A program made the translations under genes and the position numbers. The notes beneath the pieces are model-generated. The model saw only the letters and a program-made list of their open reading frames with translations. It searched no databases and was not told where the DNA came from. A stretch of DNA of 64,000 bases, from contig NZ_BMQP01000006.1 in the NCBI RefSeq assembly GCF_014648175.1, positions 124,001 through 188,000 on the forward strand. The letters are read 5' to 3'. The DNA comes from Planobispora rosea. Lineage in GTDB: Bacteria > Actinomycetota > Actinomycetes > Streptosporangiales > Streptosporangiaceae. Below, piece after piece: positions 42,154 to 50,500 of the stretch; within the stretch, counting starts at the first letter, position 1; the number at the start of each line of letters is the position of its first letter.

Positions 42154-43845
42154 CTATTGCAGGGACGAGCCCTTCACCCGGAAGCCGACGACGCCCTCGG
42201 ACGTCTTCACGCTGACCTTGCCGCCGGAGCAGGAGACCGAGGGCGTGTCGGTGCCGGGCACCACCACGGTGAGCACCGATCCCGCGGTGGCGGCGGAGAC
42301 CACCGCGGGGGCGGCCTGCTTCTTCAGGTAGGCGGGGGAGACCCAGCCCTGGTAGGGGTTCGTGGCGCCGCGGACGACCTTCGAGGAGACCGGCTCGCAG
42401 GACGGCATCGCCACCTGAACCAGCGCGGCCTTCCAGCCGGACTTGTCCCTGACCACGACCTTGCCGCCGTCGCCCGACGTCGCGGACAGGTCCGTGGCGA
42501 AGTGCCAGATCGTGCTGACCTTCGAGCCGCGGGGCACGGTGTCGAGCACGGCCATCACGTCCTCGCCGTGGTTGACCAGGACCGAGCGGGTCCGCGCCAC
42601 GCCGTACGCCCTGTCCGTCAGCTGGAAGCTCTGCCGATCGTCCCTGATCGAGGACCTGGTCAGCGAACTCCTGGTCCCGCCGCGGAACGCGGCCCCGGCC
42701 ACGACCGGCACGTTGTGCGCCTGGGGGGACATCGTCCAGCGGCGGTAGGCGCTGTTCTCGTAGGAGTGGAAGCCCGCGTCGACCAGGACGTCCCGGCCCT
42801 GGGCGTAGTAGGTCACGCCGAGGTGGTCCTCGTGGCCGTGGTACTTCATGCCGGGGCCGAACCGGATGGAGTAGAACGCCGACTCCGACTTGCCCCAGGC
42901 GGTGCGGCCGTAGACGTAGCCGTTGCCGAACACCTTCACGGTCTGCTTCGGGTGGTCGTACCCGACCGGGCGCACGTCCGCGCCGCCGTCGCCGATCGGC
43001 ACCATGAAGCCGTTGGGCTGGGTGGAGTGGGAGATGAATCCCTCCAGCGACTTCCAGCGCTTCTCGATCGAGGAGGGCACCTTCCGGCCGCAGGCCGCGA
43101 TGTTGTCCATCGCGACCTTGAGCCGGTCGTAGACGTAGATGGCGTAGCGCGGGGCCTGCTCGCGCAGCGCGCCCTGGGCGTCGACGTCGAGTTCGACCGT
43201 CTCGGTCAGGCGGCGGATCGCCAGCCCGGACCACTCGTCGCGGCCGTAGCGGCAGCCGATGCCGAGCAGCGCGATGTCCTGGTCGATGCCGTGGTTGTGG
43301 CCCTTCTCGTACAGCGCCGGGTCGGCGAGCATCGAGGCGTGCTCGGCCAGGCTCTTGGTGAGCCAGGGCTCGCTGACGTGCTTGCTGAGGCAGACCAGCG
43401 CGGGGGCGCGCAGCGCGATCGGGTGCTCCTGCCAGGCGTACGGGCTGCCGCCGCCGCGGCGCGGGTTGTCGTTCACCCAGTCCTTGGCGATCTCGGTGGC
43501 GCGGGTCAGGTAGGCCCTGTCGCCGTTGTTCTCGTAGTCGGCGACCAGGCGTCCCATCCAGCGCAGCGAGTGGAAGACCATGCTCCACGACCGGTTGCGG
43601 TAGGGGTCGGTGCGCCAGTCGACGTCCTTGCCGACCTTCACCGGGGGCAGGTCGAGGAAGCCCACCTGACCGCTCATGACGTCCGGCCCGGTCGGGGTGG
43701 CGGGCAGCCAGTCCCCCTGGCACTCGGCCGTGCGTTTGACCTTGTCCGCCGCCTCCGCCGTACCGGCCGTCGCGCCGATCGTGCCGCCGCAGGCGGCGAG
43801 CAGGAGAGCCGTGGAGAGTGCGAGTGCTTGTGTGCGGCGGCGCAC
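42154..43845 (-). CDS. Secreted heparinase II/III-like polysaccharide lyase
   Basis: A 563-residue exported lyase-like lipoprotein. GTG start with AAGGAA 6 nt upstream; the lipobox LAAC places the Cys near residue 19. The N-terminal alpha/alpha toroid (about 60-290) includes SMVFHSLRWMGRLVADYENNGD and NHGIDQDIALLGIGCRYG, with candidate catalytic His residues. The C-terminal beta part (about 310-545) is heparinase_II_III-like, with FGPGMKYHGHEDHLGVTYYAQGRDVLVDAGFHSYENS and RWTMSPQAHNVPVV. The family cleaves acidic polysaccharides by beta-elimination; the substrate is unknown. No other polysaccharide genes adjoin, so it may act alone on external glycans. Confidence 0.87.
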   Translation of the reverse strand: MRRRTQALALSTALLLAACGGTIGATAGTAEAADKVKRTAECQGDWLPATPTGPDVMSGQVGFLDLPPVKVGKDVDWRTDPYRNRSWSMVFHSLRWMGRLVADYENNGDRAYLTRATEIAKDWVNDNPRRGGGSPYAWQEHPIALRAPALVCLSKHVSEPWLTKSLAEHASMLADPALYEKGHNHGIDQDIALLGIGCRYGRDEWSGLAIRRLTETVELDVDAQGALREQAPRYAIYVYDRLKVAMDNIAACGRKVPSSIEKRWKSLEGFISHSTQPNGFMVPIGDGGADVRPVGYDHPKQTVKVFGNGYVYGRTAWGKSESAFYSIRFGPGMKYHGHEDHLGVTYYAQGRDVLVDAGFHSYENSAYRRWTMSPQAHNVPVVAGAAFRGGTRSSLTRSSIRDDRQSFQLTDRAYGVARTRSVLVNHGEDVMAVLDTVPRGSKVSTIWHFATDLSATSGDGGKVVVRDKSGWKAALVQVAMPSCEPVSSKVVRGATNPYQGWVSPAYLKKQAAPAVVSAATAGSVLTVVVPGTDTPSVSCSGGKVSVKTSEGVVGFRVKGSSLQ

Positions 43846-43906
43846 GCCAGTTCCTTCCGGGGCGGGTGGGAGAGCTGATTATGCTGTCCGAATCCCACCA
43901 AACCGG

Positions 43907-44941
43907 TCAAGCTGGAGGGTGCGCTTCCCGCGCATCGTTAGCAACTAGATGCGCGCCGGACGCCGCTGGATGCGCGCCGTCCGCCGCGCCCGTGCCGAAG
44001 GCCTCCCGGTAGGCGGTGGGGGAGACGCCCACCTGGCGGCGGAAGTGCGGGCGCAGCGCCACCGCCGAGGCGAAGCCCACCCGGCGGGCCACCCGCTCGA
44101 CCGGCTCGGCCGTCGTCTCCAGCAGTCGCTGGGCGTGCAGGACCCGCTGGTGGAGCAGCCACTGGGCGGGAGTGGTCCCGGTGGTCTGGCGGAAGCGCCG
44201 GTCGAAGGTGCGGCGGCTCATCAGCGCGCGGGCCGCCAGATCGTCCACGGTGAGCTCCCGGTCCAGGTGACGCAGGGCCCAGCCGAGGATGTCGCCGAAG
44301 GGATCTCCGGTGGCCGGGGCGGGGACGGGGCGGTCGATGTACTGCGCCTGCCCTCCGGCCCGGTGCGGGGGCGTGACCAGCCCGCGGGCGATGCTGTTGG
44401 CCGCCAGCGCGCCGTGCGAGCGGCGCACGAGGTGCAGGCAGAGGTCGATGCCCCCGGTGCCTCCCGCGGAGGTGAGGATGTCGCCGTCGTCGACGTAGAG
44501 CACGTCGGGCCGTACCTCGACACGCGGGTGCATCGAGGCGAGCAGCCCGGCGTAGCGCCAGTGCGTCGTGGCCGGGCGCCCGTCCAGCAGGCCGGCGGCG
44601 GCCAGCACGAACGTGCCCAGGCACAGGGAGGCCACCGTCGCGCCCCCGGCCTGGGCCCGGCGCAGCGCCTCCAGCGCCTCGTCCGCGGGAGGATCGCCGC
44701 CCGACGGCCGCCGCCAGGTCGGCACGATGACGAGATCGGCCCCCTCCACCGCGTCCAGGCCGTACGGCGCGGCGAGGGTGACGCCCGCGTCCGTGCGGAC
44801 CGGGCCGCCCTCGGCGGAGATCACCCGCACCTCGAACTCCGGCCGGTCGTCCCGTCGTTCGCCGAAGACCGCGATCGGCACCGACGCCTCGAACAGGGGG
44901 ATCCGGTCGAACATCAGCACCGCGACGGTGGAGAATCCCAT
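43907..44941 (-). CDS. GlxA-family AraC-type transcriptional regulator
   Basis: A 344-residue regulator with a DJ-1/PfpI-like N-terminal domain (about 3-185) and an AraC helix-turn-helix domain (about 215-315). The nucleophile-elbow Cys lies in ATVASLCLGTFVLAAAGLLDG and is followed by RPATTHWRY; DILTSAGGTGGIDLCLHLVRR is the domain's end. The AraC part has LAARALMSRRTFDRRFRQTTGTTPAQWLLHQR and RVARRVGFASAVALRPHFRRQVGVSPTAYREAF. The C-terminal 25 residues are Ala/His-rich. It is divergent from the HD-domain gene, which may be its target. The effector is unknown. Confidence 0.92.
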   Translation of the reverse strand: MGFSTVAVLMFDRIPLFEASVPIAVFGERRDDRPEFEVRVISAEGGPVRTDAGVTLAAPYGLDAVEGADLVIVPTWRRPSGGDPPADEALEALRRAQAGGATVASLCLGTFVLAAAGLLDGRPATTHWRYAGLLASMHPRVEVRPDVLYVDDGDILTSAGGTGGIDLCLHLVRRSHGALAANSIARGLVTPPHRAGGQAQYIDRPVPAPATGDPFGDILGWALRHLDRELTVDDLAARALMSRRTFDRRFRQTTGTTPAQWLLHQRVLHAQRLLETTAEPVERVARRVGFASAVALRPHFRRQVGVSPTAYREAFGTGAADGAHPAASGAHLVANDAREAHPPA

Positions 44942-45013
44942 GGCGCGATCCTATCGATGGATGGCTTCCCGGCCACTCGTGCGGGCGGGCCGTCCCCCGG
45001 CATCGTGAGCGCC

Positions 45014-45610
45014 ATGAGACTCGCCGACATCGTGGTTCCCGAGACCCCCGCCGCCCGCGCCGCGCTGGAGGCGGCCACCGCCTACTGCTCGCCCGCACTG
45101 CGCAACCACTCGATCCGGGCCTACCTGTGGGCCGCGGCCTACGCCGAGCTGAACGGCATCGCCTTCGACGCCGAGCTGCTCTACGTCTCGGCGATGTTCC
45201 ACGACATCGGGCTGGTGGCGGAGTTCGACAGCCACACGGAGCCCTTCGAGGAGGCCGGGGGCCACGTGGCGTGGATCTTCTGCGCGGGCGCCGGCTGGCC
45301 GGTCGAGCGCCGCGTGCGCGCCTCCGAGGTGATCATCCGCCACATGTGGGACGAGGTCGACGTCGCCGAGGATCCCGAGGGACACCTGCTGGAGCTCTCC
45401 ACCGGCCTGGACATCTCCGGCCGGAACCCGCAGGCCTGGCCCGAGGACCTGCGGGCCGAGGTCCTCGACCGCTACCCCCGGCTGGGGATCGCCGGGGAGT
45501 TCGCCGCCTGCATCACGGACCAGGGCGAGCGCAAGCCGGACAGCCTCGCCGGCGGCTTCGTCCGCGGCGGCGTCACCGCCCGCATCGCCGCCAACCCCCT
45601 GGACCGCTGA
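45014..45610 (+). CDS. HD-domain hydrolase, cyanamide-hydratase-like
   Basis: A 198-residue metal-dependent hydrolase. The fold is helical, with metal ligands in RNHSIRAYLWAAAYA (His), SAMFHDIGLV (His63-Asp64) and a downstream IIRHMWDEVDVAEDPE. HDIGL and the phrase SHTEPFEEAGG fit HD proteins related to cyanamide hydratase and other small-molecule hydrolases; the true substrate is unknown. The end FVRGGVTARIAANPLDR has GG-containing loops. The start is the ATG of MRLADIVVPETP; a GTG three codons earlier is an alternative. It faces a GlxA-type regulator across 72 bp and may be regulated by it. Confidence 0.82.
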   Translation: MRLADIVVPETPAARAALEAATAYCSPALRNHSIRAYLWAAAYAELNGIAFDAELLYVSAMFHDIGLVAEFDSHTEPFEEAGGHVAWIFCAGAGWPVERRVRASEVIIRHMWDEVDVAEDPEGHLLELSTGLDISGRNPQAWPEDLRAEVLDRYPRLGIAGEFAACITDQGERKPDSLAGGFVRGGVTARIAANPLDR

Positions 45611-45678
45611 CCGCCGCCACCCCCGTCGACCGCCGACCCCCGCTGTCTCTCCTCCCGCCGCCGCGTCTTCCCCGATGG

Positions 45679-45707
45679 CGCCGGTACGGCGAGAAGCCGT
45701 ACCGGCG
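45679..45707. terminator. Hairpin between HD-domain and MhuD-like genes
   Basis: A perfect 12-bp stem CGCCGGTACGGC / GCCGTACCGGCG with a 5-nt loop lies between convergent genes. No T-run. Confidence 0.6.
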
Positions 45708-45730
45708 TGCCCGGCGCCGCCGTACGGCGG

Positions 45731-46135
45731 TCAGGCCTTGGGGCCCGTGCTCTGCACGACCTCGAACGACCAGATCTCGGATCCCGAGGCGGCCGGGCCC
45801 TGCCCGTGCCCGTGACCCTGACCGGCGGCGGCCCCGTGCCCGTGTCCCCGGTCCGCAGCGGCTCCGTGCCCGTGGCCCTGGGCGCCCGCCTCGGCGGCGG
45901 CCTGGGCGTGGCCGCGCTGGAAGGCCTGGCTCTCGGTCCAGCGGGCGAAGTCCTCCTCGGAGCGCCAGCGGGTGTAGACCATGTAGCGGTCGGTGCCCTC
46001 GACCGGGCGCAGCAGCTCGAACCACTCGAACCCGTCGGCCGCCTCCACCATCCCGGCCCGGTTCGAGAACCGGCGTTCCAGCTCCTCGCGCATCTCCGCG
46101 GGCACGGTCAGGACGTTGATCTTCACAACGGACAT
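45731..46135 (-). CDS. MhuD/IsdG-type haem-degrading monooxygenase with a Gly-His repeat insertion
   Basis: A 134-residue ABM-fold protein. It aligns closely with mycobacterial MhuD from the start (SVVKINVLTVPAEM) and keeps the three family active-site residues: Asn7, Trp66 (EDFARW) and His76 (QAFQRGHA, one residue beyond MhuD His75). MhuD breaks down haem to release iron, acting as a dimer in the cytosol. Between the His-containing helix and the last strand (SEIWSFEVV) there is an insertion of about 30 residues with three GHGHG units separated by Ala-Gly/Gln spacers. Such a His-rich stretch might bind metal or haem, which is inference. It is divergent from the FAH-gltX pair. No haem uptake genes are nearby. 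Confidence 0.87.
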   Translation of the reverse strand: MSVVKINVLTVPAEMREELERRFSNRAGMVEAADGFEWFELLRPVEGTDRYMVYTRWRSEEDFARWTESQAFQRGHAQAAAEAGAQGHGHGAAADRGHGHGAAAGQGHGHGQGPAASGSEIWSFEVVQSTGPKA

Positions 46136-46240
46136 GGGTTCTCCTCCCGGAACGTCTTCCCGATCACCCTACGGGCCCGGCCGGGCCGGAGACGGCGGTG
46201 GGTACCCCGTGGAGGTCGGGGACGGCACTAGCCTTGGGGG

Positions 46241-47017
46241 GTGCGTATAGCGAGGTTCTCCACAGGTGACGGTGTCGGGTTCGGGGTGGTCGAGGGCGGC
46301 CCCGGTGAGGAGTTCGTCTCCGGGATCTCCGGGCATCCGTTCGGCCCGATCCAGTTCACCGGCGAGCGTCACTCCCTCTCGCAGGTCAGGCTGCTGGCTC
46401 CGATGCTGCCCAGCAAGGTCGTCGCGATCGGCAAGAACTACGCCGAGCACGCCCGTGAGATGGGCGGGGAGGTCCCCGGCGAGCCGCTGATGTTCATCAA
46501 GCCGTCCACCTCGGTGATCGGCCCGCAGGAGGCCGTCGCCTACCCGACCGGGCTGTCGGAGCGGGTCGACTTCGAGGGCGAGCTGGCCGTGGTCATCGGC
46601 AGGCTCTGCCGTGAGGTCCCGGTCGAGCGGGCCCATGAGGTGATCTTCGGTTACACCTGCGCCAACGACGTCACGGCCAGGGACCTGCAGAAGAAGGACG
46701 TGCAGTTCACCCGGGCCAAGGGCTTCGACACCTTCTGCCCGCTCGGCCCGTGGATCCAGACCGAGCTCGACCCGGCGGACCTGGGCATCACCACGACGGT
46801 GAACGGTGAGGTACGGCAGAGCTCGCGCACCTCCAAGCTCATGTACGACATCCCGACGTTGATCGCCCACGTGAGCGCGGTCATGACTCTCATCCCCGGC
46901 GACGTCATCCTGACCGGGACGCCCGAGGGGGTGGGCCCGCTCCAGATCGGGGACGAGGTCAGCGTCGCCATCGAAGGTATCGGCACTCTCACCAACCGGG
47001 TGGTCTCCCGTGATTAG
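46241..47017 (+). CDS. Fumarylacetoacetate hydrolase (FAH) family protein
   Basis: A 258-residue metal-dependent hydrolase or isomerase of the FAHD1 type. The start is GTG ([10 protein letters not shown]). Residues about 60-258 form the FAH fold with [32 protein letters not shown], the metal ligands in [14 protein letters not shown] (Glu, Glu) and [16 protein letters not shown]-like [21 protein letters not shown], plus [11 protein letters not shown] and [20 protein letters not shown]. Related enzymes act on acylpyruvates, oxaloacetate or homoprotocatechuate products; the substrate here is unknown. Its last 8 bases overlap gltX, an arrangement common in actinobacteria, so the two genes are translated together. 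Confidence 0.92.
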   Translation: MRIARFSTGDGVGFGVVEGGPGEEFVSGISGHPFGPIQFTGERHSLSQVRLLAPMLPSKVVAIGKNYAEHAREMGGEVPGEPLMFIKPSTSVIGPQEAVAYPTGLSERVDFEGELAVVIGRLCREVPVERAHEVIFGYTCANDVTARDLQKKDVQFTRAKGFDTFCPLGPWIQTELDPADLGITTTVNGEVRQSSRTSKLMYDIPTLIAHVSAVMTLIPGDVILTGTPEGVGPLQIGDEVSVAIEGIGTLTNRVVSRD

Positions 47018-48377
47018 GGTTCGTTTCGCTCCCTCGCCCACCGGCATGTTCCATGTCGGCGGCGCCCGCACCGCGCTGTTCAACTGGGCGCTGGCCCAGC
47101 AGGGGGGCGGCCGGTTCGTCCTGCGCATCGAGGACACCGACGCCACCCGCAACCGCCCGGAGTGGACCGAGGGCATCCTCTCGGCCCTGGCCTGGATCGG
47201 GATCGGCGACGAGAGCCCGGTCTTCGAGGGGCCCTTCTTCCAGTCGGCCTTCGAGCCCCAGCACCGCGAGGCCGTCGCCAAGCTGCTCGCCGACGGCAGG
47301 GCGTACTACTGTGACTGCACCCGCGAGCGGCTCCAGGAGCGCACCGGCTCCGAGCACAAGGGCTACGACGGCTTCTGCCGCGACCGCGGCCTGACCGAGG
47401 GCGCGGTCCGCTTCCGCACCCCCGACGAGGGCGTCACCGTGGTGGACGACATCATCCGCGGCCGGGTGGAGTTCCCCAACGACGCGCAGGAGGACTTCGT
47501 CATCGCGCGCAGCGACGGCTCCCCGCTGTACGTCCTGGCCAACGCCGTCGACGACATCACCCAGGGCATCACCCACGTGGTCCGCGGCGAGGAGCACCTG
47601 GGCAACGCCCAGCGCCAGCAGTTGCTCTGGCCCGCCCTCGGGGCGAACCCGCCGGTCTGGGCGCACCTGCCGGTCATCGTCAACGAGCAGCGCAAGAAGC
47701 TGTCCAAGCGCCGCGACAAGGTCGCGCTGGAGTCCTACCGCGAGGAGGGCTACCTGGCCGAGGCGATGGTCAACTACCTGATGCTGCTCGGCTGGGGCCC
47801 CGGCGAGGACCGGGAGATCATGCCGTGGTCGGAGATGATGCCGCTGTTCAAGCTGGAGAACGTCAACTCCGCCAGCGCCTTCTTCGACGAGAAGAAGCTG
47901 CGCGCCTTCAACGGCGAGTACATCCGGGCGCTGCCGCCGGAGGAGTTCGTCAGGCGCTGCGAGCCCTGGCTCGACCCGGACTGGGACCGGGCGACCTTCG
48001 TCAAGGTCGCCGAGCTGGCCCAGACGCGCGTCGCCGTCCTCTCCGAGATCAGCGCGAACGTCGACTTCCTCTTCCTGGACGAGCCCTTCTCCGACCAGGC
48101 CGCCTGGGACAAGGCGATGAAGGGCCCGGCTGCGGAGATCCTCACCGGCTATCTCGCCCGCCTGGAGACGGTGAGCATGGACACCGACTCCCTGAAGGCG
48201 GCCCTGGAGGAGGTCGGCGCCGAGCACGGCCTCAAGCTCGGCAAGGCCCAGGCTCCGGTCCGGGTGGCGCTCACCGGCCGGACGGTCGGCCTGCCGCTGT
48301 TCGAGTCGATCGAGGTCCTCGGCCGCGAGCGGTCCCTGGCCCGGCTGCGGGCCGCTCTGGAGCGTCTGCGGGGCTGA
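47010..48377 (+). CDS. gltX: Glutamyl-tRNA synthetase (probably non-discriminating)
   Basis: Charges tRNA-Glu and, in bacteria with GatCAB and no GlnRS, also tRNA-Gln with glutamate. The 455-residue class I enzyme starts at GTG, overlapping the FAH gene by 8 bases. The HIGH motif is FHVG (residues 14-17, in [17 protein letters not shown]) and the KMSKS motif is KKLSKR (about 229-234). The mid-domain has [13 protein letters not shown] (about 97-109) and [19 protein letters not shown]. The tRNA-Gln and two tRNA-Glu genes about 4.3 kb downstream and gatB at the left edge fit the indirect pathway. Whether it charges both tRNAs cannot be read from sequence alone. Confidence 0.96.
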   Translation: MIRVRFAPSPTGMFHVGGARTALFNWALAQQGGGRFVLRIEDTDATRNRPEWTEGILSALAWIGIGDESPVFEGPFFQSAFEPQHREAVAKLLADGRAYYCDCTRERLQERTGSEHKGYDGFCRDRGLTEGAVRFRTPDEGVTVVDDIIRGRVEFPNDAQEDFVIARSDGSPLYVLANAVDDITQGITHVVRGEEHLGNAQRQQLLWPALGANPPVWAHLPVIVNEQRKKLSKRRDKVALESYREEGYLAEAMVNYLMLLGWGPGEDREIMPWSEMMPLFKLENVNSASAFFDEKKLRAFNGEYIRALPPEEFVRRCEPWLDPDWDRATFVKVAELAQTRVAVLSEISANVDFLFLDEPFSDQAAWDKAMKGPAAEILTGYLARLETVSMDTDSLKAALEEVGAEHGLKLGKAQAPVRVALTGRTVGLPLFESIEVLGRERSLARLRAALERLRG

Positions 48378-48449
48378 CGGAGGGTTCCGCCCCATCGGAT
48401 ACGGTTTCTGCCCCGTCGGGTACGGCCTCGCCCGCACCCGGCGGGGTCC

Positions 48450-49817
48450 TCAGCGCACCCGGTACGGCCGCGCCGCTGCGCGGAGCACGGCCTCCACGGG
48501 ACCGGGTGCGGCTCCCGCGAGGCCGACGGCGGCTCCGGCGGCCATGGCCAGCCAGACGCCGGTGACGCCGAGCAGGGAGCCGAGCACGTAGGCCAGCGGC
48601 ACCTGGACCGCGAACCCCGCCAGCGTGGCGGCGAGCAGCCGGCCGCCCCTGCCGCTCGCCTGGAGCACCCCGCCGAGGGCGATCAGGCCGCCGAACGGGA
48701 CGAGGTACAGCGCCGCCCAGCGCAGGAAGCCCACGGCCTGGGCCGCCACCGCCGGGTCGTCGGTGAACAGTCCGGCCGCGGGCGCCGCGACCGTGTTGAG
48801 CACGGCGGCGACGGCCATCCCCGTGGCCAGGCCGTGGCGCAGCACCGGCCCGGCCGCCGCTCCGGTCCCGCCGCGCTCCGGGGCGGGCGGGACCTCCGGC
48901 GCGGCGGGGCCGGGACGGGGTCCGGCCGGTCGCGCGGCGGGCGGCGGCGTGCCCGAGCGGGCGGTCTGGATCAACGCGGCCTGACGCAGCGCGTAGAACG
49001 CCATCACCCCGGCGAGCATGATTTTCGTGCCGATGCCGTACCCGGCCAGCGCCGCGACCCCGAACCCGGCGACCACGTCCACCAGAAGCATGCCGACCAG
49101 GGATCGGGCGAGGAAGTCGCCCGACATGGGCAGGCCGGTGCGGACGATGGCCACGGCGTCGGCGAGGTTCGCGTGCGCCCGCCGCACCCGGTGCCGCGCC
49201 CGGGTACGGGACGCCCGCCGTGACAGCAGGACCAGGGCGACGGCGAGGGTGACCAGCCGGGCCAGGACGGTGGCCAGGGCCGCGCCCGGCGCCCCCAGGC
49301 CGAGTCCGTAGATGAACAGCGGGTCGAGGGCGATCACCAGCGCGTTGCAGAGCAGCGCGCTGCGCATCGGCGTCCCGGTGTCGCCGTATCCCTTGAAGAC
49401 CCCGTCCACCAGACTCTGGGCGAACAGGACCGGGATCCCGGCCATGGAGATCAGATAGAAGTCCGCCGTCAGCCCGGCCGTCGCGGCGTCGCCGGTGAAC
49501 AGCCGGGCCAGCGGCTCGCGGAGCAGCGTCCCGGCCGCCGCCACGGCCAGGCCGGCGGCTCCGCACAACAGCCATGCCGTACGGATCACCGGGGCGGTCG
49601 GTCCGTGGCCGTCCCGCCTGCCGACCAGCACGGTCGTGCCCGTCGTGACGGTCAGGACCACTCCCACGGCGAGATGTTCGGTGGCGGTAGCGATCGTCAC
49701 CGCGCCCACGGCGGCGGCGCCCAGGCCGGACACCCACAGCAGGTCGATCAGGCCGACCGCCACCACGGCGCTCAGCAGTTCCACGTAGACGGGCAGGGCG
49801 AGGCGGGTCAGCGTCAC
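48450..49817 (-). CDS. MATE-family efflux transporter
   Basis: A 455-residue, 12-helix exporter of the MATE (NorM/DinF) fold that pumps drugs or metabolites out using H+ or Na+. Motifs in the first half include VSGLGAAAVGAVTIATATEHL and AQSLVDGVFKGYGDTGTPMRSALLCNALVIALDPLFIYGL; the second half has a paired TM set ending GVLQASGRGGRLLAATLAGFAVQVPLAYVLG. A long Pro/Ala/Gly loop (about 277-315) separates the halves and is unusual. The start is GTG with GAGGT 5 nt upstream. It is divergent from a PadR gene, with tandem palindromes between them, so PadR probably controls it. Confidence 0.9.
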   Translation of the reverse strand: MTLTRLALPVYVELLSAVVAVGLIDLLWVSGLGAAAVGAVTIATATEHLAVGVVLTVTTGTTVLVGRRDGHGPTAPVIRTAWLLCGAAGLAVAAAGTLLREPLARLFTGDAATAGLTADFYLISMAGIPVLFAQSLVDGVFKGYGDTGTPMRSALLCNALVIALDPLFIYGLGLGAPGAALATVLARLVTLAVALVLLSRRASRTRARHRVRRAHANLADAVAIVRTGLPMSGDFLARSLVGMLLVDVVAGFGVAALAGYGIGTKIMLAGVMAFYALRQAALIQTARSGTPPPAARPAGPRPGPAAPEVPPAPERGGTGAAAGPVLRHGLATGMAVAAVLNTVAAPAAGLFTDDPAVAAQAVGFLRWAALYLVPFGGLIALGGVLQASGRGGRLLAATLAGFAVQVPLAYVLGSLLGVTGVWLAMAAGAAVGLAGAAPGPVEAVLRAAARPYRVR

Positions 49818-49820
49818 AAG

Positions 49821-49854
49821 TTACCTCGATTCGAGTTATCTCGATTAGAGGTAT
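49821..49854. promoter_or_regulatory. Tandem operator-like repeats between MATE and padR genes
   Basis: TTACCTCGATTCGAGTTAT and TTATCTCGATTAGAGGTAT are two imperfectly palindromic 19-bp units 15 bp apart; the first contains CTCGA-T-TCGAG. They lie in the 54-bp divergent gap and probably bind the neighbouring PadR protein. Confidence 0.7.
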
Positions 49855-49871
49855 AGCGATACGATGCTCCC

Positions 49872-50408
49872 ATGGCAAGCGGAGACCTGACCCTGTCGAT
49901 CCTCGGGCTCCTCGGCGGAGGGCCGCTGCACGGCTACGAGCTCAAGGCCCGCATCCACCGGCTCAGCGGCCATCTCCGCCCGGTCAGCGACGGCGCTCTC
50001 TACCCGGCCATCGCCCGGCTGGAGAAGGCCGGGCTCGTGAGGCGGCACGAGGAGGAGGGCGCCGGGGCCGCCCGCCGTCAGGTGCTGACCCTGACCGACG
50101 CCGGGCGGGCCGACCTGCTGCGGCGGCTGCGCGAGCCGGCCGATCTCGACATCAGCGACCAGACCCGCTTCTTCGGGCTGCTGACCTTCCTGTCCCAGCT
50201 GCCCGGACGCGCCGATCGGGCAGAGGTGCTCCGCCGCCGCCTGACCTTCCTGGAGACCCCCGCGAGTTTCTTCTACGAGGGGGACAGGCCGCTGCGGGCC
50301 GAGGAGGTCTCCGACCCGTTCCACCGCGGCATGCTGCTGATCGCCCGGGCCACCGGGGACGCCGAGAAGCGCTGGCTCAGGCAGATGCTCACCGAGCTGG
50401 AGTCCTGA
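49872..50408 (+). CDS. PadR-family transcriptional regulator of the MATE exporter
   Basis: A 178-residue repressor. The winged helix (about 5-80) reads LSILGLLGGGPLHGYELKARIHRLSGHLRPVSDGALYPAIARLEKAGLV, and the wing AARRQVLTLTDAGRADLLRRL follows. The C-terminal half (about 90-175) is helical, with FYEGDRPL. The 54-bp gap to the divergent MATE gene holds two palindromic units. Regulation of the exporter by this protein is inferred from position and family behaviour. A 12-bp hairpin follows the stop. Confidence 0.9.
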   Translation: MASGDLTLSILGLLGGGPLHGYELKARIHRLSGHLRPVSDGALYPAIARLEKAGLVRRHEEEGAGAARRQVLTLTDAGRADLLRRLREPADLDISDQTRFFGLLTFLSQLPGRADRAEVLRRRLTFLETPASFFYEGDRPLRAEEVSDPFHRGMLLIARATGDAEKRWLRQMLTELES

Positions 50409-50455
50409 CGACCCGGGCGGCGGTCCCGGAGGCGGTCCGGAGGCGATCCCGGAGA

Positions 50456-50486
50456 CGGGGCCCGCCGGGTGTCTCGGCGGGCCCCG
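50456..50486. terminator. Hairpin between padR and the M3 peptidase
   Basis: A perfect 12-bp stem CGGGGCCCGCCG / CGGCGGGCCCCG with a 7-nt loop lies between convergent genes. No T-run. Confidence 0.6.
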
Positions 50487-50500
50487 GGGACCGCCGAAGG

